Under the pieces are notes generated by a model. That model was not told where the DNA came from and searched no databases. It saw only the letters and a program-made list of their open reading frames with translations. This document shows, piece after piece, positions 43,590 through 56,444 of a stretch of DNA of 64,000 nt; positions within the stretch are counted from its first letter, which is position 1, and every line of letters begins with the position of its first letter. Both the position numbers and the translations under genes were made by a program. This DNA is from Artemisia argyi. Its lineage: Eukaryota > Streptophyta > Magnoliopsida > Asterales > Asteraceae. The stretch covers positions 118,274,042-118,338,041 of the forward strand of contig CM060704.1 in the NCBI GenBank assembly GCA_030686995.1. The letters run 5' to 3'.

Positions 43590-45390
43590 TCTTTTATTTA
43601 AAGAGGTAAGTACCAAAAATGTATAAAATCTTTTTGGTGATCTAATATATGGCCATTTTTTTATCTTATTTCCCAATTGGTCATCTTAACTACTCAACTT
43701 CAGCCAAACATTGGCAAGTGTCTCACTTTCTAATAAAATATATTTTTTAAAAGGCACACAAACTACTCAACCGACGGCTACTCAATTTGAAAATCTACTC
43801 AGAGCGAAAGGTGTAGTAACGAAACCACCCTCGCCAAACCTACGTGGCGCTCGCCACCACTCGCCACACTCTCGCCACCACTCGCCATAGCTTCCTCGTT
43901 GGCAGACGACGAAGCTTAATTTGTTGCTTTTTGTCAGTTGTGTTGTATAAGTTGTATTGTGTTGTGTTATGATAAGACCCAAATGAGTAAGTTGTGTTGT
44001 GTTATGGTAAGGGGGTGTTTGAGGGGTTGTGTTATGGTGATGTGGCATCCATGGGCCCCAAATGAGTAGAAAAAGTTATTCACTACACCTTTCACTCTTA
44101 ACTTCACCTAATAAGTACAATACCCATGTGCAAAAGTACAACATTCATGGCCCACAAACTATTTAACCAACGCCTACTCAACTTAGGAATCTACTCAACT
44201 TCACTTAAAATGTACATTGGGAATGACAAAAAAATCTTGTACTTCTTTTTTTCTAATTTTTTATTTGTATTTTTTAATATTTTTTTAGAATTAATTAAAA
44301 TAAATACACTTAAACAAGTACCATTTAAGTTATATTACTTGAAATAAGAAATTTGAGTACAATTGATTTTAGCTTATTCAAGTTTATTTCACTTGATTGT
44401 TTCATTATTTATTACTTATCTTTAAAATAAAATGGAATTATAACAGTTGGTACTATATATATATTTTTTTAAACTCATATGGGGCATTGTTTAAATTTCT
44501 TTGGTGCCTATTCTTGAGTTAATGGTTTTATTAACTGATGTTTGTAGTCAAAAGGAATTCATATTGTGCTTTCTTACTTTCAAGTTCGATCCTTTAGTTA
44601 ATCAGGTTCCTGAAAAACTAAACATTAAAACCAAGTTAATTGTGACATGATAAAACTAAACTATTGTTCGTTATTACAGCTTCTAGGGATATTTGGCTAT
44701 GCATTTTGAACTCGATTATTTGATTATCGAGTTTCGAAAATGCAATAATTCAGTTTATGGTGTTCGGATAGGAAGAGTGGATAAGTTATTATTATCTGCT
44801 TTTACAATATTTTAAAATGTTATTCTGGAAAAGCAGCTACATAGCCGCTGTTGCAAAACCCAATTTCTTTCTTTCGGCAAAATTACTTACTCGCCCGACG
44901 TGCGTTTATTTCATTCGCTAACCTTCTTGCTAGTTGATGCTTTATCATGTAAAAAATGTTAATCCAACAACATGAAGAATATCTAATGAAACTGAAATAT
45001 TGTTCAATCCTTTTCTAAAAATAGAATATTGTTCAAAATCCTTTAATTAACTCTAATTTTTTTTTTTTTTTTTTTTTTTTAATGGTCATTCTCAATGTAC
45101 ATTTTAGGAGAAGTTGAGTAGCAGTCGGTTGAATAGTTTGTAGGTCATGTGTGTTGTACTTTTGCACATGGGTATTGTTCTTTTTAGATTAAGTTGTAGA
45201 TCTCAAGTTGAGTAGCCGTCGGTTAAGTAGTTTGTGAGTCATTTAGAAAAAATATATTTTATTAAAATGTGAGACATTGCTGGTGTTGAATAGTTAAATA
45301 TGATCAATTTAAGAATAAAATAAAAACATATCATATATTAGACCACTAAAAGGATTTTGTACCTTTTTAATACTTATCTCTTATTTAAAA
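43590..45390. mobile_element. DNA element with ~300-bp terminal inverted repeats
   Basis: 43600-44230 (without the nested MITE) matches the reverse complement of 45093-45385 over about 300 bp, including CCGACGGCTACTCAA and ACAATACCCATGTGCAAAAG. The middle (44230-45090) has no ORF that stands out; a run of more than 20 T lies at 45060. Long inverted ends suggest a Mutator-like or foldback element. Confidence 0.6.
43802..44097. mobile_element. Tourist/Harbinger-like MITE nested in the left arm
   Basis: GAGCGAAAGGTGTAGTAA and TTATTCACTACACCTTTCACTC are inverted ends. TCA (43799-43801) and TTA (44098-44100) flank it, which fits a 3-bp TTA/TWA duplication with one change. The right arm of the host element shows the uninterrupted state. 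Confidence 0.65.
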
Positions 45391-45527
45391 TTGTATTCAA
45401 ACAATTTTTAGTTCAATATAAAATCCTTTACTTAAGTAATTTAAACATACAAATGGCAAATTGATGGAAAGGAAAAAACAACATAACTCTCGAGATGAGA
45501 TCAATAAAGAACTCATATTTATCATAG

Positions 45528-46110
45528 AACCAATGAACCAATCATAGTTACCCATTTTTATTTTTCACATTTTTTTTTAAACAACATATCTTACAAACGA
45601 TAAATCTTCAAGCTACAAAAAAAAATACCATTACGACGAGAATTCAATCATCTTTCTATAGATATTATATACTTTCGACGAACTTTTTGTTTTCGACGAA
45701 CTAAATTTTTTTTAATTTCCGCTCAGAAAAATCATATATGATTCGTAAAAATCGCATATGATTTGATTTTTACAAATCACATATGATTCTTACGAATCAT
45801 ATATGATTTGTAAAAATCATATATGATTCGTAAAAACAACACATGATTTGATTTTAACGAATCGCATATGATTTTTACAAATCATATATGATTTTTCTTG
45901 GCAGAAATTTTGAGAAAAAAAAAAGTTCGTCGAAAGTATATAACAATGCATATCTATAGAAAGATAATTTAATTCTCGTCGCGATGGTATTTTTTTTCGC
46001 GTAACAATTTAAGGTTTGCGAGATATTTAATTTTTAAAAAATGGGTGAAAGTTTATTCTTTTTATTTTGATAAAAAATATAAGTGGCTAAAATTGATTGA
46101 TTGGTTTTAT
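45528..46110. mobile_element. Foldback element with an internal array of palindromes
   Basis: The arms 45528-45690 and 45922-46110 are inverted copies (TACTTTCGACGAACTTTTT, GAGAATT, TCTTTCTATAGATAT). Between them, eight copies of AATCATATATGATT or variants follow at about 21-22 bp steps (45731-45895). There is no ORF. Confidence 0.65.
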
Positions 46111-47049
46111 GGTAAAAATTGGTTTTAGACATATCTTTTGGCCAGAACTCTCATGTCACTTTTGGGTTGAAAAGTCGGTTTGTGACTAAAATATTTTTAT
46201 GACTTTAAAACTCTACTTTTTTTAATAGTGTAATTTGTAAATAACTAAACATTAAATTTGCAAAAGGTTTTTAATAAGTTAATTTTTCTCTTCATTTTTA
46301 CTCTAGTTAGTTAAAGAACACATTGTTGCGTTTTTTTGTATGCTCAACTTTCTGAACAAGAGAAATTTGTTTTTAACCGAACCCAATTTTCTTTTATATA
46401 TAGACATTGACAACTCTTGCTAGTGTTAATTAGCATAAATTAGAGTGGTTTGCTTTTACTGACTTGTTTTGAGTTACACTAAAAAAAATGCATATTTTAT
46501 CTTCTTATTTTAACCTCCTGTAATGTTTGTTGCTCTTGTGACGAAACTTTATGGCTCCGCCACTTGTTATACAAACAACAACTTGGAGTATTTTGAGATT
46601 TTGAAAACGTGTTTGTTTAGACCCAAAACTGCCAAGAAAAGACACTCTTCTTGTAGAAGAAATCAAAGTCTTATATCACTCATGGATTCCACATAGACTT
46701 AAAAAACCAATTCCGGTTTGGTTAGATTGAATAGATGACTCAAAAACTCCTTGTATAAACTTAATGTAATTTTTTCTTCACTAGCTTTTTGATAGCTTGT
46801 TTAGTTGAAAATGGTGTAAAAAAACATGAGTTTTTACATCTTTACTAATTGAAAGTTGGACGGTAGCCATTCTCATATTTCTGAGAACCAATTTTTGCTT
46901 ATGGGAATTGATTTGCACAGTTATGGTTTTGATTAAGACACTTTATTTTGTGCATAGTTATATAGTATTTACAATGTGTTATTTATACATTTACATTGAC
47001 TGTTTCAATCAAAATTAAATGTGCGCAAATCAACTCCCTTTACTTATTA

Positions 47050-47207
47050 CTTAGTTATTACTAAGAGGATTGTTATCGATTCATGCTTTAGTAACATTAT
47101 TGTACATTTTATTTTATTTATTTTATTTCTTAGTTATTACTAAGAGGATTGTTATCGATTCATGCTTTAGTAACATTATTGTACATTTTATTTTTTTATT
47201 TTATTTC
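47050..47207 (+). repeat. 79-bp tandem duplication
   Basis: CTTAGTTATTACTAAGAGG... begins at 47050 and again at 47129, with the copies almost identical. 46111-47049 holds nothing that I can support. Confidence 0.8.
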
Positions 47208-47313
47208 TTATTTTAAGTTGAAATAGTTCAAGGCATGTCTTACAAAATCATTATTGCACATGATGAAGGGTAGTTTGGGTATGACACCAACAGAGTTAAT
47301 CATGTCATGTCTG

Positions 47314-48994
47314 CAGGGGCGGATGTACTTGTATCTCAGGGGTAGCGGTCGCTACCCCTGAACTTTTACCCGGTAGTGGAATTTTTGACGATTTTTTATG
47401 TTTTTCATATTATGTTTCGTATTTCGCTACCCCTGAAACAAATTTTCGCTACCCCTAAACAAAATTTTCAAAGCCCATATCATTTTTTAAAAAAACTCCA
47501 AGACCCAAACCCACTAAATAAATAAACCAAAAAAAACATACACAATTTTATAAATAAACCCAAAAAATACATACACAAGTTTATAACAAAAAAAAAGCCC
47601 ATACGCATTCTTTAAAAAAAAGACCATATCTCCCTCTGCTGCCATTCTGCCAAAGTGCATTCTTTAAAAAAAAAGCCCATAGCTCGTCCAAATCAAACCC
47701 ACAACCACAATTTTAAACCAAGAAAAAAAACATACGCATTCTTTAAAAAAAATCCGCCCCTGCTGCTGCTATTCTGCCAAAGTGCTGCACTGCTGCCAAT
47801 CGTGAATCCGCCCCTTAGGTAATTTCAATTTTAAAGTCTATTTCATAATTTTCATTCTTAGTATTAGATTTAATTGTGGTTCAATTTTATATGTAATTGT
47901 CAATTTGTCATTCTTAGTATTAGGGTTAATTAGGGTTAATTTTGCCTAGGTTTATTCAACCAATACATAACCAATTTCATATTTTCTAAGTGCAATTCGT
48001 AATCTTTTTATATTAGGGACTTGATTTTTGAGTTCGTTTTTTATGCACACTTGATCGAAGAAATTTTAGGCCACACAAATTGTCTCTCAAAACATCTTCA
48101 AAAAAAGAGACAAGACTTGTTGGAATCGAGTAAGTTGATTCAAGCAAAAAAACAAGCATTGAATGATTTAAGACAAAATGGGTTTGATGACATGTTGAAA
48201 AAAGTGACTTCTTTTTGTGAAAAAAATGGTATTACGGTGTTGGATATGATGGGAAGTTATGGTAACCCAAGGAGCCGGAATAATGTCGTTACTGATCGAC
48301 ATCATTTTGAGGTTGAGGTTTTTAATACGGTTTTGGATATGCAAATTCAAGAATTTGGGAACCGTTTCAATGAGGTATCAACTACATTGGTAGAAAATAT
48401 GTCGGGTTTAAATCCTTGTAATGGGTTTTCTAAGTTTGACATATCTAAGATAGTAGCCTTTTCTGAGATGTATCCGGATGATTTTAATATGAACGATAGC
48501 GGGTGTATTTTGGGTGAGCTTAAAGTCTTTTATCACTCGATAAAGGAAGATGATAGATTTTTGAATTTGAATGGGATTTGTCACCTAGCTCGGGTAATGG
48601 TGGAAACCGGAAAAAATCTTTCATTTCCTTTATTTTATCGGATTTTAAAGCTTGCATTGGTTTTACCGGTTTCAACCGCAACTGTTGAAAGATGCTTTTC
48701 TAAAATGAAGCTTATTAAAACGGATTTGCGGAATCGAATGGGGGACAAATATTTGAACAATGTTATGGTATGTACTGTTGAAGGAGAGACATTTGACGAA
48801 GTAACGAATGATGATGTAATGGTTCGTTTTCAAGCTATGACAAACCGAAAAGGAGAGTTCTGAGATCTATTAGGTATTTGTTTAACTTCTTTTATTATTG
48901 TGTTTTTTTTAATTATTTAAATGTACGTTTAAAAAAAATTATGGTTAATTTTTTTTTCCGCTACCCCTGAACTTTAATCCTAGTTCCGCCCCTG
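47314..48994 (+). mobile_element. hAT transposon, deletion derivative
   Basis: It starts CAGGGGCGGA and ends TCCGCCCCTG; each end also carries GGGGTAGCG/CGCTACCCC. The flanks CATGTCTG (47306-47313) and CATGTGTG (48995-49002) are an 8-bp duplication with one change. Inside is only the C-terminal part of a transposase. Confidence 0.88.
48021..48863 (+). pseudogene. hAT transposase C-terminal part (zf-MYM1/TTF-type, with dimerisation domain)
   Basis: The frame is open over 280 codons but has no ATG at its start (TTG at 48021). It probably follows a splice acceptor near 48015. The content matches the end of hAT transposases of the zinc-finger-MYM1/TTF type: LGHTNCLSKHLQKKRQDLL, then ITVLDMMGSYG, then the hAT dimerisation domain (residues 202-260, with VLPVSTATVERCFSKMKLIK and LRNRMGDKYLNNVMV). 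The BED/TTF zinc finger and the first catalytic aspartates are missing, so the product could at most dimerise. The open frame suggests recent loss. Confidence 0.82.
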
Positions 48995-49002
48995 CATGTG
49001 TG

Positions 49003-50178
49003 CCTTCTCGTCATATTTCTTTTCAAGTGAGTTACAAAATACAAATGTTATCTTTTGTTATGCTAACGGCTTTTTGGTATCATTTTGTACCATCTTTGGT
49101 GCGTTATACATTTCTCGAGAGGAGCATTGTTTTACTCTTCTTCTATGAGCGTTTATTACAAGGATACCAATTATTTTGTCCTTCACATATTAGGGGTAGA
49201 AGTAAATTCTACTAAACAAATAAGTGCATAATTAATTAATTATATTTTTTGTATTTCGTTTTACACCCGTCTTTTACTCCGCGAGATTGGGTATTGTTGT
49301 TTGTTATAGCACTTGTTATCGGTTAAAAATTTGCCTATCGCTTACATGGGTCCTAGCCTCGCCTTGAGTATCAAACCACATAAGCTCATATCAATCATAT
49401 TATATTTTTAAGGAACCAAATGCAATTAAAGTTGATTGACTCTAGTTTAGACTCAAAGATACAAGGCTTAGTTTTAGAATTGGTTTTTATGTAGTGTGTA
49501 ATAGTTTTCAATATAAATTATTATAAAAAATGATAGTACATATTCACTAATCTTAACATATGTCTGTAAGACACAAGAAAAAGAATCACTTAATTAAAAG
49601 GTCGTAATTCTTTGCTCGTATTGCCTTGTCTTAGCTTGATATTTACGCACCTGTAAACTGAATCAAAATATCACTTCGTGATGCTCGTTTTCTTTATAAA
49701 GAGGTACTATTTTTTTGCCTCTTATTTTTGAGGCGGGCGAACATTTTTGAAAAGCATGTATGCTTTCTTTTTTTAGACATAAAAGATAAAAGTGGGTATT
49801 TTTTTCACTTAAGATTTACATATTCTTGTAAGTCCAGTTACTTGTTTCTTCCAAAGCTTCTTATCGCAAAAGCCGTCATGCAAATTTAAAAATTAGACTC
49901 ATGTTTTCATAGAACAATTAAAACAACAAACAAAACAGGTAATTAAATTAGGTTTTCTCTATTTAGATCATCTGAAGAAGGCGAGTATTTGTCTTAGACA
50001 TCCCTTAATATATATCTTTATCTTTATACTATATAAGAGAAGGAGTAATGTTATCATACAAAAATTTTATCTTTTTAAATGCCTTAAATTACTCCTTAAT
50101 TAAGTTATAAGTTTAAACTTTTAAATTTTATAAGTTAATGCTTTACAACTATTATTTTAAATTAATAACACATTTATT
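49003..50178. other. AT-rich intergenic stretch
   Basis: No gene, known repeat end or structured motif is seen. Confidence 0.5.
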
Positions 50179-50183
50179 AACTC

Positions 50184-53100
50184 TGTAACACCCCCAATTC
50201 ATGGATGCAGCGGAATTCAAACTGGGTGTTACTCGACGGCACAATAGTCACAATGATAGAAAACGAACTCCAATTGAGTCGTTTTGAAAAGGTTTATCAT
50301 TCAAATTATATAAATATCAGAGATTACAAAATGAGGTCCCAATTGGTTCCATGTTTACAATGTATAATAAATGAGTTTTGAATGATAATAAAATTTATAG
50401 CCCTCTTGAGTATCCGTGCCCTTCCGTTCCATCCTTGATCGTCATGAACCTGAAATACATGCTTGAGAGGTCAACACAAAGGTTGAGTGATATTCATAGA
50501 GTTTGTTAAATCGATTGAACACAATATGTTGGTAGTGTGAGTTATAGGCTCACACCAATGTTTGGAAAACAAAACAGGTAGGCTACGTTATTATACGCCC
50601 GGAACATGTATTATACACTAAGCTTATGACACCATAACGTTAACGTGTACCAATATCGATCGGCAGATTTATCCCGGTAGGTACTTTGCTAACATACCTA
50701 AATCTCAAATATTAATGCATTTGTTTGAACTTAGTCAATACAAATGGGATTCGTCAATCCCAATAGGCCTATTATTAATATTCGCGCTCACTATTGCTAG
50801 TGATTAAATGGTTCATAATCAAGGATATCGGTTTAGCAAGGCTGGTACTTAGTGATAATAAAACAATCAGGTAAGCATACAATTTAAAAACATTGTGCTC
50901 GGTTATAAATAGCATGTATTTCCCCCCAAGGGTTTGTAAAACAATTAAGTAATCGAAAGTGGGGCTATGAACTCACCTTAAGTAAGATAGCAAGTAATGA
51001 ATGTAACGGTCGAATCGCGAAGGTTTCTACGAGCAACCTATAATAGAATGTTGTGACTTAGGATCGGAGTAATGAATATGAAGTAGTGCCTATATATATA
51101 TCTTGCATTATAGTCCATGATGTGGTATGATGTATATTGTAAGTCCTTGAAAGAAAAGATTCATGAAACATGTATGTTTTGTATATCGTTTACTACCGTT
51201 CGGGCCGACATAATTCAGAAGTCATGTTAGTAAGCGTTCGAGGAGCCAGGACACTTTAACTCGTAAATCCACAACTCAACTCGACGGCTTACATAATGAA
51301 CTCCTCACATGAGGCTCCCTACTATTGTAGTAGTTGATAAAGTATATAGATATAAGTTTTGATCCGAAAAGTTACTTGTCCGATATTTGAATAAACTTAG
51401 GAAAGTTTATTAGTACATGAAGATTGTTATTAGGGTATGTTTCATAAGTTTTGTATGACCATTTTCTCTTGGTAATATCTCATGGTTCCCTTTTAAGTGA
51501 AGTAGATCCAAATTGCTTGTTCAAGTTCTCGCTAATTCCTTGTTTCATGTTTTCGCCTAAATAAGCTTGTATGGTCGTTTCGTCATGGCCTAGCCATGAC
51601 CTTTGGTCCTTGTTCCAAGGTCATGAGACTCAACCTTGGCTCTAGCCATGGTTGTGGTCTTGATTCTAGGTCATAAGACCCCTTTGGTCTTCATAAACCA
51701 TAACCTAGATGTAATGACTTTGTCTAAAAATGGGCTGTTTTGAATTTGAAGAAATTTATCACTCGGAAAGCGTTTTCAGGGCTCGAGCTTCTTTATTCTT
51801 GAACGAAAACGTCGTTCCGGACAACTTTCGTGTTTTAACTTTTTGATGAATCGGACCAGAAGTGGGACTTTCAAAACCCAAATTTGATCAGAATGGTATT
51901 TGGCAGTTTGCCGAAAACTTTGGTAATTTCAAATGGGCGTAACTTTTGACTCGTATACTCGTTTTGGGTGGTTCAAATTGCTATGGTTTCCTTGTTAAGT
52001 CCTCTACTGTAATATGTAATGATCCAACATCATATTTTTACCATTTTGGTCGTGGTTTTCCAAGAAAGTCACTAGTTTACTTGTTTTAGTAACTTGTCTT
52101 AACAATCAATTACAATAACTTGTTTTGATCATTTTTATACATCATGGACATAACTACAAGACATAATATAGCAAGAATAACATGTAAATAACATGAACAT
52201 GATTATTTAACAAGAATCAAGTTAGGGTTTGGCTCACAACTTTTGGCTTTCAAAGATGAAAGGAAGTTAACATGTAAGGATAGGACTTTGATAAACTTGC
52301 TTCAACCCACTTCACTTCATGCAATCTTTCTACTCTTGTAATCTTGAAAGAGAGATGATGAAAATTGAGGTGACTTGAGTGGATTCAAACTCAAGAGAAA
52401 TCACCAAAGTTCTAAAGATTTGAAGTAGTTTTGATGAATCAAAACTAAACTAGGGTTTATGTATGGATATTGCACTTGATTTCTTGGATGGAACTTGAAG
52501 TAAACTAGTAAAATGAAGGGTGTTGTGTGTGTGGGTCGTTCATATGGTCAAGGAGTGGGAGGAGAAGCATTTATATGCAAATGAGGAGGTTACATTGTTG
52601 ACTAGTCAACACTTGGAGGCCAAGTTGAACACATGTTCACATCTCATGACACAAGGCATAAGATCAAGCCACATGGGTGGTGAATCCCCCCTCCAAGGCT
52701 GTTCATGAGCTTGGAGAGCAAGGGTGTGGACTTTTCTTGGTATTATCCAAGATACTTGGTTAGTTTTGACTCCGGGAAATGCCAATCGTAAATGATTAAG
52801 CCTCAAAACGTAAAACCGGGTGTCGTAAAATTATGGAACTTGAAAGTATTGATAAACATGTCAATAAGTTCCATAATAAAATATAAAATGAGTGGTAGGT
52901 TCCATTTGGGTGTAAAACCCTGCTAAAAACTGGAAACACGGGTCTAAAACGCGTAATACGTAAAACGTACGAATATTGCGTAAAATTGAGAAAAGTAAAA
53001 TGTTACTTTTCTAATGTGATAAAAATGATTTAAAATGACTTATAATGTCTAGACTGGGCTCAGTCTAGTGTCGGTTGGTATTAAATGTCTTTTAGACATC

Positions 53101-53667
53101 AAACCGTAAGCCTAAAAATCACGAAATGACTTATAACATCAAGGGATGATTTTTGGTCAATGGAGGAGGGAAAGAATATGTTGACTTTTTCTAAGAAGTT
53201 GAAAACTCAAATAGTCTTAGAAACGCGTTTTGTGGTCTAACGGTTAATCGCCCAAACGGTTAAGCGTGCTCATGTGAGATTAGTACAGGCTTGGGTGACC
53301 TGTTGGGAAGTCTTTGGTCATGTTTTTCTCAGTCACGATTAATTCTCAAATAAATCATGAGTGTGTCAAACATTTTTCTGATGTGGGGTCACCTGACGGG
53401 GTTGAATTTCGTTGTGCGTAGAATTTCTGATTGACGTTTTACCCTAAAACGTGTAATTCCGTGTAATTCCTTAATAACTTTCACGAAAATGAGCTTATGA
53501 ATGTCAAACTTTTAATTTGCCATGGAAATGATTTATCACTCGATAAAATCAAATAAAAATCAACTTTCGGGAAAGTTTCGGGAAAAATGAATAGTAAAAA
53601 TGAATAGTAAAAGTGAATAGTGAATTTTCCGAGAATAGTAATTAACCTGAAATTGCGAATTGTTACA
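50184..53667 (-). repeat. 3' LTR of E-minus
   Basis: The LTR is 3484 bp. 50184-52757 is nearly identical to 56445-59005; I found two internal substitutions, one indel and one change at the terminal base. A TATA box on the minus strand is at about 52569-52576. The polypurine tract AAGGGGTAGAGAC adjoins it on the minus strand at 53668-53680. A cluster of CATGGCTAG/CTAGCCATG and GGTCATGA inverted motifs lies at 51586-51705. Confidence 0.88.
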
Positions 53668-55642
53668 GTCTCTACCCCTTACGGGGAACTTCGTCCCGAA
53701 GTTCTTTGTGTGTCATATGTTGGAGTGATGTCGATGAAAAGGTGTGGTTACTTATGAGGACTAGAGTCTGGAATTACCAGTGATGTAATTTGATTTGTCA
53801 TTTCGGTGTATGGTGTAGGATGAGGCTTCCTTTTATGTAGGAAAGGTATGGTAATAGTCGAATATCAAAGGAAATTGATATAGCAGTCGGATATTAATAG
53901 GAATTAATATAGTAGTTGAATATCAAATAGAACTTGATATAGTTGTCAAGTATCAATAACAATTGATATAAGAATCGAATCATGGAATAAGCGTTGAACA
54001 TGTGGTTGGACCAAGTCCTGTTTGAATTGTACGGCTGCCCATGCATATGGCTACATGGCTTCGCAATGAGTTTGGTACGACTGCGCATGCGTATGGTTAC
54101 ATGGCCCCGTAATGAGTTTGTTTGTTATTGCACTATCATTATGAAAACCAAAAGTAAATCTCGTACTAATGGAAATTGGGATAGTTGTTGCAATCATAGC
54201 CTAGTAGGTAATCTGTTGTTGTATCTAGTGTTTATTGACTTCATACTTATGTTATTTCGGATATAATTAAGCCCACTTGTTTATAATTCTTTATTTACAT
54301 AGAGAGGCATCCCAAACAATGTAACTAAAGGAATATAAACGTATGGTTCGATGATTTATAATTTCTTTATTTAAATGAAAAGGCATCCCAATCCATTCAA
54401 ATAAGGACATTATAAATCATCCTACTCAAGAATTCCCGACACAACATTCATACTTAGCCGGTGAGTTACAAGGTAGTGTATTATGAGATGATACTGGTGT
54501 TCCAAAAGTACAAGATGAATATTCAAACTTGTAAAGCTGATGAGTGTACTTGTGGTGTAACTAAGGATGATTTGAGCTTTAAAAGTGCATCAAAATCTGT
54601 AAATGAGCTTGTGGTTCCAATGGTTGTGAAGATAATGTTATGATATGTTGATGAATAAAAGTGTGTAGTGTATGCTTAACATTAATACTCTTAGGTATAG
54701 ATGTTGAGTTTGCTTTAAAAATCTTAAGAGATTTTAAAAGTTTATGATGGAATGGTATCCTAAACAGGATGGTACTTCTACAGGATGAAGAGAATAATTG
54801 ATAACTATCCCAAGATAGTAGTTCGGATTATCTCATAAATGAAAAATTTCAAGAATGAAATTAGGTAACACAAATAAGGTGTTAAGATTTCGCTGAGTGG
54901 TAAGACATTATCGTGTCTCTAGATTGTCTTAATGTATTCTGGTGGTTTATCGAGTTCATGTAGGAAATCAACCTAAACATAACCCTAGTACAACTACTCT
55001 CAGTATTGGAAAATTTTAAGTCGAATATAGTTAGTCAGACTATATTCCACTGTCCCAAGGTTAAATATAGGTGACTAGTCTATATTTAGCCAAGGTTCGA
55101 TAAAATTTTCAAATACCTAAACTAGGTATACTTTTGATATGTCCGTTGCTTTCGGGAAACTGTCCACTAAACAAAGGCGATGTCAAACCCTTAAGTTGCA
55201 AGTCCCGTCCATACAAGACTTGTAACGTATGTTTTCATATTCCATTGCATAGAAGGTAGTAAGGGTAGATACGTATGGAAAGGAAGTTTTAAGTAGTTCT
55301 AAAATAGAACATACTTGGCCAGGATCACGAACTTTTAATAATGAAGGTTTCATAAGAAAACTTTGATGAATGTAGAGAAAGTTCAGCTTTTGTTGATGAT
55401 GGATTAGTTTGTCCTTTAGAAATCTCATATTTCTTGTTTTGAAATCGATAGATTGTGACGGGTTTTTGATATCATAAGAAATGATATTGATTATGTGATG
55501 GAATAATTCTAGAGACCATTTGCACAAAACACAAAGTCTCGGAAGTAGGTTAGACCATTGTGTAATTCACAATGTCTGGGAAGTAGGTTAAACCGTTGTG
55601 TGACTCAAAACATTTGAGAAATGATTAAGACCATTGTATCAT

Positions 55643-55923
55643 ACAATGTCTTGGAAAATGAATGAGACCATTGCATCTCACAATGTCTTGGAAAATGAAT
55701 GAGACCATTGTATCTCACAATGTCTTGGAAAATGAATGAGACCATTGTATCTCACAATGTCTTGGAAAATGAATGAGACCATTGTATCTCACAATGTCTC
55801 GGAAAATGAATGAGACCATTGTATCTCACAATGTCTTGGAAAATGAATGAGACCATTGTATCTCACAATGTCTTGGAAAATGAATGAGACCATTGTATCC
55901 CACAATGTCTTGGAAAATGAATG
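55643..55923. repeat. 37-bp tandem array in E-minus
   Basis: Units start at 55643, 55680, 55717, 55754, 55791, 55828, 55865 and 55902 (last partial). They are almost identical. Each contains ACAATG and CATTGT as inverted halves. Degenerate older copies precede them from about 55510. Confidence 0.9.
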
Positions 55924-56045
55924 TTGGAGTAGGAACATGATTGGGAGAATGTAGTTGTGCCGAAATGCCATAGAATAGGCATACGCAGATATGTTTAGAT
56001 AAAATGATTGAAAATAAACCGAGTTTATATATCAATATACTAATA

Positions 56046-56250
56046 TGTTCATGTAGCATAAAATGCCTAGTGTGTATATATCAATATACTTATATGTGTT
56101 CATGTAGCATAAAATGCTTAGTGTGTATATATCAATATACTTATATGTGTTCATGTAGCATAAAATGCTTACGGGGAAATGCTCAATTATGTTTAGGGTA
56201 CATATATCAATATGCAATTATGTTTGTGTAGCATAAAAATGTCTTCGGGG
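56046..56250. repeat. 51-bp tandem array in E-minus
   Basis: TGTTCATGTAGCATAAAATG occurs at 56046, 56097 and 56148, with a diverged fourth copy near 56222. Confidence 0.85.
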
Positions 56251-56428
56251 AAATGCTCAAAATGGGTATATATGAATATACTAACATGTTTGTGTATCAT
56301 AACATGCCTACTAAATCCATAATCGTCTGGAGGATGGAAGACACGGAGAGCGGAAGGCTATAAAATGTTTTTGCTTGTATGTGTGGTTATAGTTTAGGTC
56401 TCAATTAGACCCGTTTCTCTATAACCAT

Positions 56429-56441
56429 GGCTCTGGTACCA
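56429..56441 (-). other. Primer-binding site of E-minus
   Basis: TGGTACCAGAGCC on the minus strand, three bases from the LTR, is close to the initiator-Met-type site TGGTATCAGAGCC. Confidence 0.82.
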
Positions 56442-56444
56442 ATC

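Larger units (their letters stand above)
53668..56444 (-). other. Noncoding interior of E-minus
   Basis: The longest open stretch is 114 residues (55527-55183, minus) and has no domain I recognise. A related stretch in E-plus may be a trace of gag. Two tandem arrays are present (55643-55923 and 56046-56250). No protease, reverse transcriptase or integrase is seen. Confidence 0.65.

Noticed and set aside
52520..52708. 62-codon ORF present twice (52520 and 58780)
   Set aside because: The two copies are the same place in the two LTRs of E-minus; duplication comes from the LTRs, and there is no sign of coding.
55643..55923. Regular 37-bp repeats that at first sight resemble a CRISPR array
   Set aside because: The units are directly adjacent with no variable spacers, and the setting is a plant retrotransposon.
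55826..56231. Repetitive small proteins over the 37-bp and 51-bp arrays
   Set aside because: 51 bp is a multiple of three and the 37-bp unit lacks stops in some frames, so the open frames are a by-product of the arrays.
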